From assembly GCA_025455535.1 (NCBI GenBank), contig JALOMM010000124.1, forward strand, positions 1 to 8,352: DNA of 8,352 nucleotides, written 5' to 3'. The notes below the pieces were generated by a model. The model saw only the letters and a list, made by a program, of their open reading frames with translations. It had not been told where the DNA came from and searched no databases. This DNA comes from Bacteroidales bacterium. Lineage in GTDB: Bacteria > Bacteroidota > Bacteroidia > Bacteroidales > VadinHA17. Of the stretch, positions 1 to 5,714 are shown piece after piece. The position numbers and the translations under genes are program-made. The first letter of the stretch is position 1, and each line of letters begins with the position of its first letter.

Positions 1-2
1 TG

Positions 3-335
3 CGCCGTTGGCGTGAAACCTGGCCGGTGGCTTTCGAGCAGCTCTTCAGCCGCCTGACAGATCAGTCGAGTGATGGCCGTGGCGTGCGCGAGTTCATCGC
101 CGTGCTGCAACTGTGTCGCCGCTACCCGCTGCCGCTGGTCGAGCAGGCAGTTCGTCAAGCCCTGGAATATCGTTGCACCCATGCCGATGGCGTCGAGTTG
201 TGCCTGCGCCAACTGGTGAACCCAGACGTGCGTGTGCCCTCACTGGATCTGGCTGGTGGTCGCCCAGCCTGGGTTACCGTGGGCGCACAGCCGCTGGACC
301 TGCAACGCTATGATCGGCTACTTCAGAGGGCATGA
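3..335 (+). CDS. istA: IS21-family transposase IstA, C-terminal fragment (5' end outside window)
   Basis: An open frame runs from the left edge to a TGA at 333-335 and gives about 110 residues, roughly the last fifth of a typical IstA of about 500 aa. The DDE catalytic core and the N-terminal DNA-binding domain lie off the window. What remains is the post-catalytic tail, including a helical stretch rich in Leu, Arg and Gln (for example AVLQLCRRYPLPLVEQAV) and an end reading LDLQRYDRLLQRA, which resembles the conserved IstA C-terminus. IstA carries out strand cleavage and joining for the element and works with the IstB ATPase encoded directly downstream. The stop codon overlaps an in-frame istB ATG in the sequence ATGA, so translation is probably coupled. 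The GTG at 27 is internal to the gene and not a start. The call rests mainly on position before istB plus the tail sequence. Confidence 0.85.
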   Translation, partial: RRWRETWPVAFEQLFSRLTDQSSDGRGVREFIAVLQLCRRYPLPLVEQAVRQALEYRCTHADGVELCLRQLVNPDVRVPSLDLAGGRPAWVTVGAQPLDLQRYDRLLQRA

Positions 336-1102
336 TCATGGAAACCAACATGCTCCTGGAGGCATACCTCAAGCAGTTACGTTTGCCGACTGTCTTGCAG
401 AACTACCGCAAGTTCGCCGACGACAGCGCCCGAGCCAATCGGAGCTACGACCACTATCTACTGGCCTTGCTAGAACAGGAAGTGGCGCAGCGCGAGAAGA
501 ACCGCCAACAGCGGCGCATCAAAGCGGCTCGCTTCCCAGCACTCAAAGACCTGGCGACCTTCGACTTCTCAGCCGTACCCGACCTGAACAAGGTTCGGGT
601 GCTCGACCTGGCCCGAGGCGAGTACATCGTCAAGCGGGAGCCCATCTTGATGGTGGGCAATCCAGGCGTTGGGAAAACACATGTTGCCACCGGTTTGGCC
701 GCAGCCGCGTGTCGCCAGGGCTACAAGGTGCGCTTCTACAACGCAGCCGGCTTGGTCAACGACATGATCCAAGCCCAGGACGAGCATCGCCTGACCCGGC
801 TCTTGAACGCCACCCTCAAGCACCAACTGATCGTCTTGGACGAACTAGGGTTCATTCCCTTCACACCCACTGGCGCTCAACTGATCTTCCAGTTCTGCTC
901 AGCGCTCTACGAGCAGGTGGCGTTGATCGTCACCACCAACCTGCGCTTCGCCGACTGGACTCAGGTCTTCGGCAACGAGCGCCTGACCGCCGCCTTGCTC
1001 GACCGGCTCACGCATCGAGCCCATATCCTGGAGTTCATTGGCGAGTCCTATCGCTTCCGTCAACGGATGCAACAAGACGCTCCCCATGCCAGTCAGCCTT
1101 GA
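332..1102 (+). CDS. istB: IS21-family transposition helper ATPase IstB
   Basis: A complete 256-residue protein of the usual IstB length (about 250-260 aa). It is an AAA+ ATPase related to DnaC that assembles on DNA and directs the IstA transposase to the target. Residues 1-100 form the helical N-terminal region (ETNMLLEAYLKQLRLPTVL). The Walker A loop is GNPGVGKT at 109-116, the Walker B strand LIVLDEL at 166-172 with D170 and E171, a sensor-like TTN at 201-203, and LLDRLTHR at 222-229, the usual arginine-finger region. No key residue is missing, so the protein looks functional. Two starts are possible. ATG 332 overlaps the istA stop, but AGAGGG at 325-330 is much better spaced (7 nt) from the ATG at 338, and homologues often begin METNMLL, so 338 may be the true start. 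Codon use is GC-rich, unlike the genes on the right. Confidence 0.95.
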   Translation: MIMETNMLLEAYLKQLRLPTVLQNYRKFADDSARANRSYDHYLLALLEQEVAQREKNRQQRRIKAARFPALKDLATFDFSAVPDLNKVRVLDLARGEYIVKREPILMVGNPGVGKTHVATGLAAAACRQGYKVRFYNAAGLVNDMIQAQDEHRLTRLLNATLKHQLIVLDELGFIPFTPTGAQLIFQFCSALYEQVALIVTTNLRFADWTQVFGNERLTAALLDRLTHRAHILEFIGESYRFRQRMQQDAPHASQP

Positions 1103-1127
1103 TGCGAAGCCTGGGCTGTGGAAATAT

Positions 1128-1159
1128 GGAAAACCCTCCGGGCGGCCCTACGGGTTTCC
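1128..1159. other. Imperfect hairpin just after istB, inside the IS end
   Basis: GGAAAACCC at 1128-1136 can pair with GGGTTTCC at 1152-1159 (one bulged A), and GGG (1140-1142) with CCC (1146-1148) around a CGG loop; the two stems are separated by a 3-nt mismatch (TCC against TAC). It begins 26 nt after the istB stop. No T-run follows on either strand, so it is not a convincing intrinsic terminator. It might limit transcription through the IS end or be part of the end architecture. Confidence 0.5.
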
Positions 1160-1255
1160 CACATTTCAACAGCCTCTACTACGACGGGTGGCCCTCTTTT
1201 CGATTATCAATGTGCAGGGTCGAGAGCCTGAGTGGCTCGCTTGTTGAAATGTGCA
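1160..1255. repeat. IS21 right-end repeats (nested direct and inverted copies)
   Basis: CACATTTCAACA at 1160-1171 is a perfect 12-bp inverted copy of TGTTGAAATGTG at 1242-1253. AATGTGCAG occurs as a direct repeat at 1209-1217 and 1248-1256, the second copy spanning the terminal CA. A small stem, GAGCC at 1224-1228 with GGCTC at 1234-1238, lies between them. IS21-family ends are known to carry several subterminal transposase-binding repeats, and this arrangement fits that role. The repeats are read directly from the sequence; assigning them as IstA binding sites is inference. Confidence 0.65.
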
Positions 1256-1724
1256 GCTCAAATCCCACAGGATGGACCCTGATGCTTTCCACCAGTTCAG
1301 CCAGTGCCCTGTCAACCATCTTCCTGTGGTCAAAGATAAGGTCCGGAAGATCTGCGATCGATCTCCAGTGAGCACCATTTTTTGCCTGCTTCATCCGGTC
1401 TATCTCATGTATGCCTATGAGTGCGAAGTATGCACTGGAAATAACCCGGGCACCGGGGTCGCGTTCAACGTCACCGTAGGAATACAGCTGTTCCATATAG
1501 AGGTCCGATATCCCTGTCAGGCTTCTGAGCACCCGGCTGGCAGCATCATCAAGGCTCTCTCCCTCCTGTACGAAACCGCCGGCGAGAGACCATTTGCCCT
1601 TTGCAGGGTCGAAGCCGCGCTTGATGAGCAGCAGCTTGAGCTCTCTATCGGCTATTTCATACCCGAAGATGATACAGTCAACAGCCACGTAATGTTTCGG
1701 ATGCTCCGAATAGACCTTCGTCAT
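1179..1724 (-). CDS. araR: AraR/NrtR-like Nudix regulator of arabinose use, truncated by the IS (broken gene)
   Basis: Residues 1-157 match the N-terminal Nudix sensor domain of the NrtR/AraR regulators. Visible landmarks are [11 protein letters not shown] (11-21), LLLIKRG (31-37), the Nudix box region G50 to I72, [10 protein letters not shown] (81-90) and [10 protein letters not shown] (131-140). In the Nudix box the catalytic consensus REUxEExGU is degenerate (RVLRSLTGI), so the domain should bind a ligand rather than hydrolyse one, as in Bacteroides AraR, where it senses L-arabinose. Family members are about 220-230 aa, with a C-terminal winged helix binding DNA. Here the homology stops at VGFEL (157), at the IS end, and the frame continues for 24 IS-derived residues to a TAG at 1179-1181. 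The DNA-binding domain is therefore absent. The ATG overlaps the araA stop (ATGA, 1721-1724), indicating translational coupling. Its missing 3' part should lie left of the IS. Most likely a non-functional regulator. Confidence 0.85.
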   Translation of the reverse strand: MTKVYSEHPKHYVAVDCIIFGYEIADRELKLLLIKRGFDPAKGKWSLAGGFVQEGESLDDAASRVLRSLTGISDLYMEQLYSYGDVERDPGARVISSAYFALIGIHEIDRMKQAKNGAHWRSIADLPDLIFDHRKMVDRALAELVESIRVHPVGFELHISTSEPLRLSTLHIDNRKEGHPS

Positions 1725-3232
1725 AAGCCTTTGTTCAGATGATAGTAAAGATCATTCCATCTGAGTTCTTTCTTCAGCTCCCGGAGATCACACTTTTCGC
1801 CGATAAGTATCAATTCGATACCGGTTATTGATGCAAAGTCCTCCATATGCTCAGCAGTCAGGGCTTGGCTGAACCCGGTATGGTGTGCCCCTCCGGCATG
1901 GATCCATGCCGTGGCGGCAGTCTTAAGGTCGGGGTCAGGCTTCCAGAGCACGCTGGCAACCGGAAGCTTTGGCATCAGCGGGCATTCAACCACCTCCATG
2001 GTATTGACGATCAGTCTGAAACGGTCACCCATCTCTACCATCGATGCAGCTATTGCTCTCCCCGGCCTAGTCCGGAATGTCAGTCTTGCAGGGTCAGCCT
2101 TGCCGCCTATGCCCAGCGGATGCACTTCAAGAACAGGTTTCGCGGCCGCAATTGTGGGGCAAACCTCAAGCATGTGAGCTCCCAGCACTGAAGTATTTTC
2201 AGGGTCAAGATGATAAGTGTAATCCTCCATGAAAGATGTTCCCCCCTTGAGTCCATGTGCCATAACCTTCATTGCCCTGACCAGTGCTGCTGTTTTCCAG
2301 TCACCCTCGGCCCCGAAGCCGTATCCGTCAGCCATGAGACGCTGGACGGCAAGTCCCGGCAACTGTACGAGGCCATGAAGGTCCTCGAACGTGGTTGTGA
2401 AGGCCTTAAAACCACCCTTCTCAAGGAAACTGCGCATGCCTGACTCAATGCGTGCCGCCTCTCTGACGGATGGGGAAGAGAGTGCCTTTGCAGATGCCTT
2501 GTATTCATCTCCGTATTGTTTAACGAGAGCCTTAACCTGCTTCTCAGGTACCTTGGTGACAGCATGAGCCAGATCACCAACGCCGTAACCGTGTACCTGG
2601 TAGCCGAGCTTTATCTGTGCTGATACCTTATTGCCTTCCGTAACGGCCACATCACGCATGTTGTCACCAAAGCGTGCAATCTTGAGTGACATTGCATCGA
2701 GAGCGGCCATCGCTGCCCTCGCCCATACTCCAATGGCATCCACGGCAGCCTTATCCTGCCAGTGACCTACCACCACCTTACGCTCAAGCCTCAGCCGTGA
2801 ACAGATGTAGCCGAACTCACGGTCTCCGTGAGCTGACTGGTTGAGGTTCATGAAATCCATGTCAATCTCAGTCTCCATGTCAATCTCAGTCCATGGGATG
2901 TCGCGGTTGAACTGGGTATGAAAGTGGAGCAACGGCTTGCTGAGTTGTCTGAGGCCTGAGATCCACATCTTTGCCGGAGAGAAAGTGTGCATCCATGCAA
3001 TAATGCCCGCACACTCGGGCGAATTGTTCGCTTCAAGACAGATTGCCGTAATGGCATCAGCACTTGTAAGGACAGGCTTGAATACCACCCTGGCCGGAAT
3101 GGCACTGGCCTTATCGAGAGCCCCGGCAATTATAGCCGAATCTGCATTAACCTTTTTAAGTGTCTCTTCACCATACAGGTGCTGGCTGCCGGTCACAAAC
3201 CACAGTTCAATTGCCTCTTTGTTCATTGTCAT
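1721..3232 (-). CDS. araA: L-arabinose isomerase
   Basis: This 503-residue protein converts L-arabinose to L-ribulose in the cytoplasm, the first step of the isomerase pathway, and needs Mn2+. Length and sequence match AraA over the whole protein (about 500 aa). Conserved segments include [15 protein letters not shown] (11-25), HTFSPAKMW (82-90), [15 protein letters not shown] (126-140) and GHWQD (156-160). The metal/catalytic residues correspond to E309 (AEGDWK), E336 (FMEDYTYH), H353 (GAHMLEVCP) and one of H450/H451 (GGAHHTGFS), equivalent to E306, E333, H350 and H450 of the E. coli enzyme. An 18-bp tandem duplication adds six residues near 117-125, described separately. The start may be M1 (3232) or M3 (3226); neither has a Shine-Dalgarno. 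It lies 14 nt after the symporter gene and overlaps araR by 4 bp, so all three are probably one transcript. No ribulokinase gene is in the window. Confidence 0.97.
   Translation of the reverse strand: MTMNKEAIELWFVTGSQHLYGEETLKKVNADSAIIAGALDKASAIPARVVFKPVLTSADAITAICLEANNSPECAGIIAWMHTFSPAKMWISGLRQLSKPLLHFHTQFNRDIPWTEIDMETEIDMDFMNLNQSAHGDREFGYICSRLRLERKVVVGHWQDKAAVDAIGVWARAAMAALDAMSLKIARFGDNMRDVAVTEGNKVSAQIKLGYQVHGYGVGDLAHAVTKVPEKQVKALVKQYGDEYKASAKALSSPSVREAARIESGMRSFLEKGGFKAFTTTFEDLHGLVQLPGLAVQRLMADGYGFGAEGDWKTAALVRAMKVMAHGLKGGTSFMEDYTYHLDPENTSVLGAHMLEVCPTIAAAKPVLEVHPLGIGGKADPARLTFRTRPGRAIAASMVEMGDRFRLIVNTMEVVECPLMPKLPVASVLWKPDPDLKTAATAWIHAGGAHHTGFSQALTAEHMEDFASITGIELILIGEKCDLRELKKELRWNDLYYHLNKGL
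2856..2891. repeat. Perfect 18-bp tandem duplication inside araA
   Basis: The 18-bp unit TCCATGTCAATCTCAGTC occurs at 2856-2873 and again, without any change, at 2874-2891. Being a multiple of three it keeps the frame and duplicates six residues, giving [13 protein letters not shown] where AraA proteins normally have one copy of the IDMDF motif after IPW. The exact identity of the copies suggests a recent slippage event. Confidence 0.95.
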
Positions 3233-3246
3233 TAACTGTTGATGTT

Positions 3247-4902
3247 TTAATTCCAGAAATAGATATAGAATGCAATTATCACGGTTAGAATTATTGCCGA
3301 GTTAATGACATCCCACTTGTTCCAGCTGGCTCTTGTAATTGCTTTTTCCTCAGCTGACTGCGACCCCAGGTAGAGACCGCGTATTCTTGCCTCGTCAGCT
3401 TTGGGGGTAAAGTAGCTCACTATTACCATCGTAACTATCACAATAATGAAGAGGGCGATCTCATAATGAAGCCAGTTGGGCTCGACAAAGATACCGTAGA
3501 TCAGTCCGTCAGGATTGAGTCCGCCCGCCAGCACTTTAAGGAGCAGCCTGGTCATACCCAGGGTGAAGCCGACGACAAGTCCGGTTATGCCTGCTGCCGG
3601 AGTCGTCCTCTTTGAAAGGATCCCCAGTGCAAATACGGCAGCGATGCCCGGTGCAAGAAGTGACTGCACATCCTGAAGGTAGGCATAGAGCACCTTCCCG
3701 AGCCCTCTCATCACAGGGATCCACAGAATGCCAAGGATCACTACTGTTATGGTAGCTAAGCGTCCTACCCTGACAAGCTCTTTTTCGGGAGCCTGAGGCT
3801 TGTATTTCTGATAGAAGTCAATTGTAAAGAGTGTTGCTGATGAGTTAAATAATGAGGCGAGCGAACTCATCAGGGCAGCCAGTATACCTCCAACCACAAG
3901 CCCCTTGAAACCCATGGGCAGCAGTTCCCTGACAAGGGTTGAGAAAGCTGAGTCAGATCCGTTTAACGTGATAACACCCTGCTGGTCAAGAGCAAAAGCG
4001 ATCATACCCGGGATAAGAAAGATGAACACAGGTGTCAGTTTCAGATAAGCGCCGAAAATTGTACCGCGCCGTGACTGTTTCTGATCGCGCCCTGACAGCA
4101 CGCGCTGCACTATGTACTGGTCAGTGCACCAGTACCAGAACCCTATTATCGCCGATCCGAGTATGACACCTGTCCACGGATAGTCGGGGTCACGGGGTGA
4201 TCTTATCAGTGAGGTCATCGAATCACCAAAATCATTTGACGGCACTGCGCGGCATATCTGCATCAGCTCATCCCATCCCCCCACCTTGATGATTCCAAGT
4301 ATGAGCACGGTAACAGAACCTATAAGCAGTACCGGTGTCTGTATCACTGATGTCCACAGCACAGCCTTCATGCCGCCGAGAACAGTATAAAGTCCGGTAA
4401 GCAAAACCAGGCCTATGGCGCTGATCCAGAAAAAGTCTATACCCCATACTGATTCAATTCCGAACACATCCTTGAATACCACTCCCCCGGCATACACTGT
4501 CACAGCCACCTTGGTCAGTACATAGCTTACAAGTGAGATTATCGAGAGGAATGACCTGGATGCCTTGTTATAACGGCGCTCGAGGAATTCAGGCATTGTG
4601 AAGACGCCGCTGCGGGCGTAGAACGGCACAAAGAGCCATCCGAGCAGGAGTATCAGCCAGCCATGCATCTCCCAGTGTGCCATGGCCATCCCTGAGGAAG
4701 CTCCTGCGCCGGCAAGGCCCACAAGGTGCTCCGATCCGATGTTTGATGCAAAGATCGATGCACCGATGGCGAGCCATGTGGCATCGCGTCCGGCAAGAAA
4801 ATAATCAGTTGATGTATCTTCCTTTGAGCGTATAGCCCAGATCACAACTACGACAAGGGCAAGACAAAAAAGCCCAAGTACAATCCAGTCAAGCAAAACC
4901 AT
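3247..4902 (-). CDS. Sodium/sugar symporter (SSS family, SGLT type), probable arabinose importer
   Basis: A 551-residue inner-membrane protein with about 14 hydrophobic segments, the first at about 4-23 and the last at about 532-549. It belongs to the solute:sodium symporter family (LeuT fold), SGLT branch. Diagnostic stretches are [19 protein letters not shown] (47-65), containing the broken first core helix, [16 protein letters not shown] (97-112), [20 protein letters not shown] (254-273) and [15 protein letters not shown] (346-360), which includes serines of the sodium site. E78 in HWEMHGW lies where sugar contacts occur in vSGLT. No signal peptide is needed. It is the first gene of the minus-strand run, 14 nt before araA, so L-arabinose is the most likely substrate; the equivalent Bacteroides gene has been called AraT. 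The substrate is inferred from context only. Upstream is the repeat-rich intergenic region. No Shine-Dalgarno is visible before the ATG at 4902. Confidence 0.93.
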   Translation of the reverse strand: MVLLDWIVLGLFCLALVVVVIWAIRSKEDTSTDYFLAGRDATWLAIGASIFASNIGSEHLVGLAGAGASSGMAMAHWEMHGWLILLLGWLFVPFYARSGVFTMPEFLERRYNKASRSFLSIISLVSYVLTKVAVTVYAGGVVFKDVFGIESVWGIDFFWISAIGLVLLTGLYTVLGGMKAVLWTSVIQTPVLLIGSVTVLILGIIKVGGWDELMQICRAVPSNDFGDSMTSLIRSPRDPDYPWTGVILGSAIIGFWYWCTDQYIVQRVLSGRDQKQSRRGTIFGAYLKLTPVFIFLIPGMIAFALDQQGVITLNGSDSAFSTLVRELLPMGFKGLVVGGILAALMSSLASLFNSSATLFTIDFYQKYKPQAPEKELVRVGRLATITVVILGILWIPVMRGLGKVLYAYLQDVQSLLAPGIAAVFALGILSKRTTPAAGITGLVVGFTLGMTRLLLKVLAGGLNPDGLIYGIFVEPNWLHYEIALFIIVIVTMVIVSYFTPKADEARIRGLYLGSQSAEEKAITRASWNKWDVINSAIILTVIIAFYIYFWN

Positions 4903-4948
4903 ACTGCACAGTTTATTTGGTTAATATTTAATCGCTTCGCTACGTATC

Positions 4949-5017
4949 AAGGTCTGAAGGTCTGAAGTCTGTAAAGTCGAAAGTCCTTAAAGTCGAAAGT
5001 CCTTAAAGTCGAAAGTC
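4949..5017. repeat. Two short tandem arrays: 8-bp AAGGTCTG and 16-bp AAAGTCGAAAGTCCTT
   Basis: AAGGTCTG is repeated at 4949-4956 and 4957-4964, with a 7-bp version (AAGTCTG) at 4965-4971. Directly after it, AAAGTCGAAAGTCCTT occurs at 4973-4988 and 4989-5004, with a third partial copy at 5005-5017. The core AAAGTC thus starts at 4973, 4980, 4989, 4996, 5005 and 5012, with spacing alternating 7 and 9 bp. The arrays lie 47-115 nt upstream of the symporter start and would be in its leader or promoter. Confidence 0.95.
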
Positions 5018-5065
5018 TGAGGGTCATGCAGTCATGCGATTCTGTTGCTTAAGTGCCTGACATTC

Positions 5066-5100
5066 AATTCTTAATTCTTAATTCTTAATTCTCAACTCTT
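5066..5100. repeat. 7-bp tandem array AATTCTT, five units
   Basis: Three perfect units, AATTCTT at 5066-5072, 5073-5079 and 5080-5086, are followed by diverged units AATTCTC (5087-5093) and AACTCTT (5094-5100). This is simple-sequence DNA with a 7-bp period and no coding potential. Confidence 0.95.
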
Positions 5101-5180
5101 AACTACTGCCTGCCCCTTGCTCCCTGCCTGCATCATGCAAGTTAAACGTTTTTTAAATGTAACTTATACACTTGTAATAT

Positions 5181-5196
5181 ATTTTTTTTAAAAAAT
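5181..5196. other. AT-only tract with self-complementary core (T8A6)
   Basis: ATTTTTTTTAAAAAAT at 5181-5196 contains the perfect palindrome TTTTTTAAAAAA (5184-5195) inside an AT-rich stretch from about 5148 to 5200. Such tracts are rigid or bent and are common upstream of promoters. It could also act as a weak U-rich stop, but it has no GC-rich stem, so a terminator call is not supported. Confidence 0.45.
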
Positions 5197-5232
5197 AATC
5201 AGAACATTCATCTTTTCTTCATCTTTAACTGA

Positions 5233-5240
5233 TAGCTTTG
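5233..5240 (+). promoter_or_regulatory. Possible Bacteroidota -7 promoter box (TAGCTTTG)
   Basis: TAGCTTTG matches the Bacteroidota -7 consensus TAnnTTTG. It lies in AT-rich intergenic DNA and would give a 5' leader of about 70 nt before the ATG at 5319. No TTTG-type -33 element is visible 19-21 bp upstream, and the box is short enough to arise by chance a few times in this window, so this is tentative. Confidence 0.35.
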
Positions 5241-5295
5241 TGTTGAAACTTCCCAATCATCTGTGGTTCATATGATTTGGAGCAGTTTGATAAGG

Positions 5296-5310
5296 CCGGT
5301 TAAAAACCGG
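5296..5310 (+). promoter_or_regulatory. 5'-leader hairpin directly before the small secreted protein gene
   Basis: CCGGTT (5296-5301) and AACCGG (5305-5310) form a perfect 6-bp stem with an AAA loop. It ends 8 nt before the ATG at 5319 and therefore overlaps the ribosome landing site. It may influence translation or mRNA stability. No downstream T-run exists, so it is not an intrinsic terminator. Confidence 0.5.
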
Positions 5311-5318
5311 GAATTGAA

Positions 5319-5693
5319 ATGAAAAAGTTGATAAAGATATTACTGATAATCCCCCTGACATTTGTCACGGCTTTAATTATAAATGCCCAGGGGGTTGCTC
5401 CTGTTGCTGACACACTGGCAACGAAGGCGCAGAAGACTGAAAAACAGACCCAGACGCAGAATCAGGAGCAATCCGGATCGCAGAATCAGGTTCGGGAGCA
5501 GTCGGGCAACCCTGAGCAGGCCCCTGGCCAGGTAAAGAAAAGCAGCAGCGGTGAGGTAAAGCAGGTCCGCAGTGCCCGTCCCAGCAGCATCTCCAGAGGG
5601 GCCCGTCCGGCGTCTGTTGAGAGACCCTCAGGATCACGCATACCAAAAGGAGTTGGCAAACCCGGCGGAGTAAAAGGACCGGGAAAACGATAA
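5319..5693 (+). CDS. Small secreted low-complexity basic protein, function unknown
   Basis: A 124-residue protein that I do not recognise. Residues 1-24 are a signal peptide: Lys-rich start (MKKLIK), hydrophobic core, and a probable cleavage near NAQ (22-24), typical of Bacteroidota. The mature part has no obvious folded domain. Residues about 38-71 are rich in Gln, Asn, Glu and Thr, with repeated QNQ/EQSG motifs. Residues about 72-124 are rich in Lys, Arg, Ser, Pro and Gly, ending KGVGKPGGVKGPGKR, with no Cys or Trp, so the mature protein should be disordered and strongly basic. It should be exported to the periplasm or cell surface, where it could bind acidic polymers such as LPS, nucleic acid or polysaccharide (inference). 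It is the first gene of a plus-strand cluster, 21 nt before the barrel protein and upstream of a two-component system. The signal peptide and consistent codon use support a real gene. Confidence 0.8.
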   Translation: MKKLIKILLIIPLTFVTALIINAQGVAPVADTLATKAQKTEKQTQTQNQEQSGSQNQVREQSGNPEQAPGQVKKSSSGEVKQVRSARPSSISRGARPASVERPSGSRIPKGVGKPGGVKGPGKR

Positions 5694-5714
5694 ATTCACC
5701 TTCCTGTTCCTGAG

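Larger units (their letters stand above)
1..1255 (+). mobile_element. IS21-family insertion sequence, right-hand part (left end outside window)
   Basis: The two-gene istA-istB layout with an ATGA overlap is diagnostic of the IS21 family. The element enters from the left edge, so only the last part of istA, all of istB and the right end are seen. I place the right boundary at the CA of TGTGCA (1254-1255) for two reasons: IS21 elements end in CA, and the neighbouring Nudix regulator reads as normal family sequence up to exactly this point and as unrelated sequence beyond it. The element is visibly richer in GC than the DNA to its right and uses G/C-ending codons, so it probably came from, or was adapted to, another host. 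The expected 4-8 bp target duplication would begin at 1256 (GCTCAAAT...) but cannot be confirmed without the left flank. Family is confident; the boundary is good to within a base or two. Confidence 0.88.
4903..5318. other. Divergent intergenic region, 416 nt, rich in short repeats
   Basis: No credible gene is present. The region separates the minus-strand arabinose operon from the plus-strand envelope/two-component cluster and must hold promoters for both. From left to right it contains an AT-rich stretch before the symporter start (4911-4932), direct repeats at 4949-5017, two GTCATGC copies near 5023-5038, a 7-bp AATTCTT array at 5066-5100, two CTGCCTGC copies (5106-5113 and 5124-5131), the palindrome TGCATCATGCA at 5129-5139, a T8A6 tract at 5182-5195, a TAnnTTTG box at 5233-5240 and a hairpin at 5296-5310. 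I could not identify an AraR operator with confidence. Confidence 0.8.

Noticed and set aside
1128..1159. Rho-independent terminator after istB
   Set aside because: The stem is imperfect and is followed by ACATTTCAAC, not a T-run, on the plus strand, and by ATATTTCC on the minus strand.
232..1371. Long open frame on the plus strand (379 codons) overlapping istB
   Set aside because: It is in another frame of the GC-rich istA/istB region, gives an Arg/Pro/Ser-rich translation without domains, and crosses the IS boundary into antisense araR.
1251..1742. Plus-strand open frame of 163 codons opposite the Nudix regulator
   Set aside because: It lies antisense to a clearly recognised protein and spans the araR/araA overlap; the translation has no family features.
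4973..5017. Possible CRISPR-like array
   Set aside because: The 16-bp units are directly adjacent with no unique spacers, and no cas genes are near.
5181..5196. Intrinsic terminator at the T8A6 tract
   Set aside because: There is no GC-containing stem, and neither flanking operon ends there; both genes point away from it.
5377..5646. Minus-strand open frame opposite the small secreted protein gene
   Set aside because: It has no signal or domain features, while the plus-strand frame has a clear signal peptide and fits the operon spacing.
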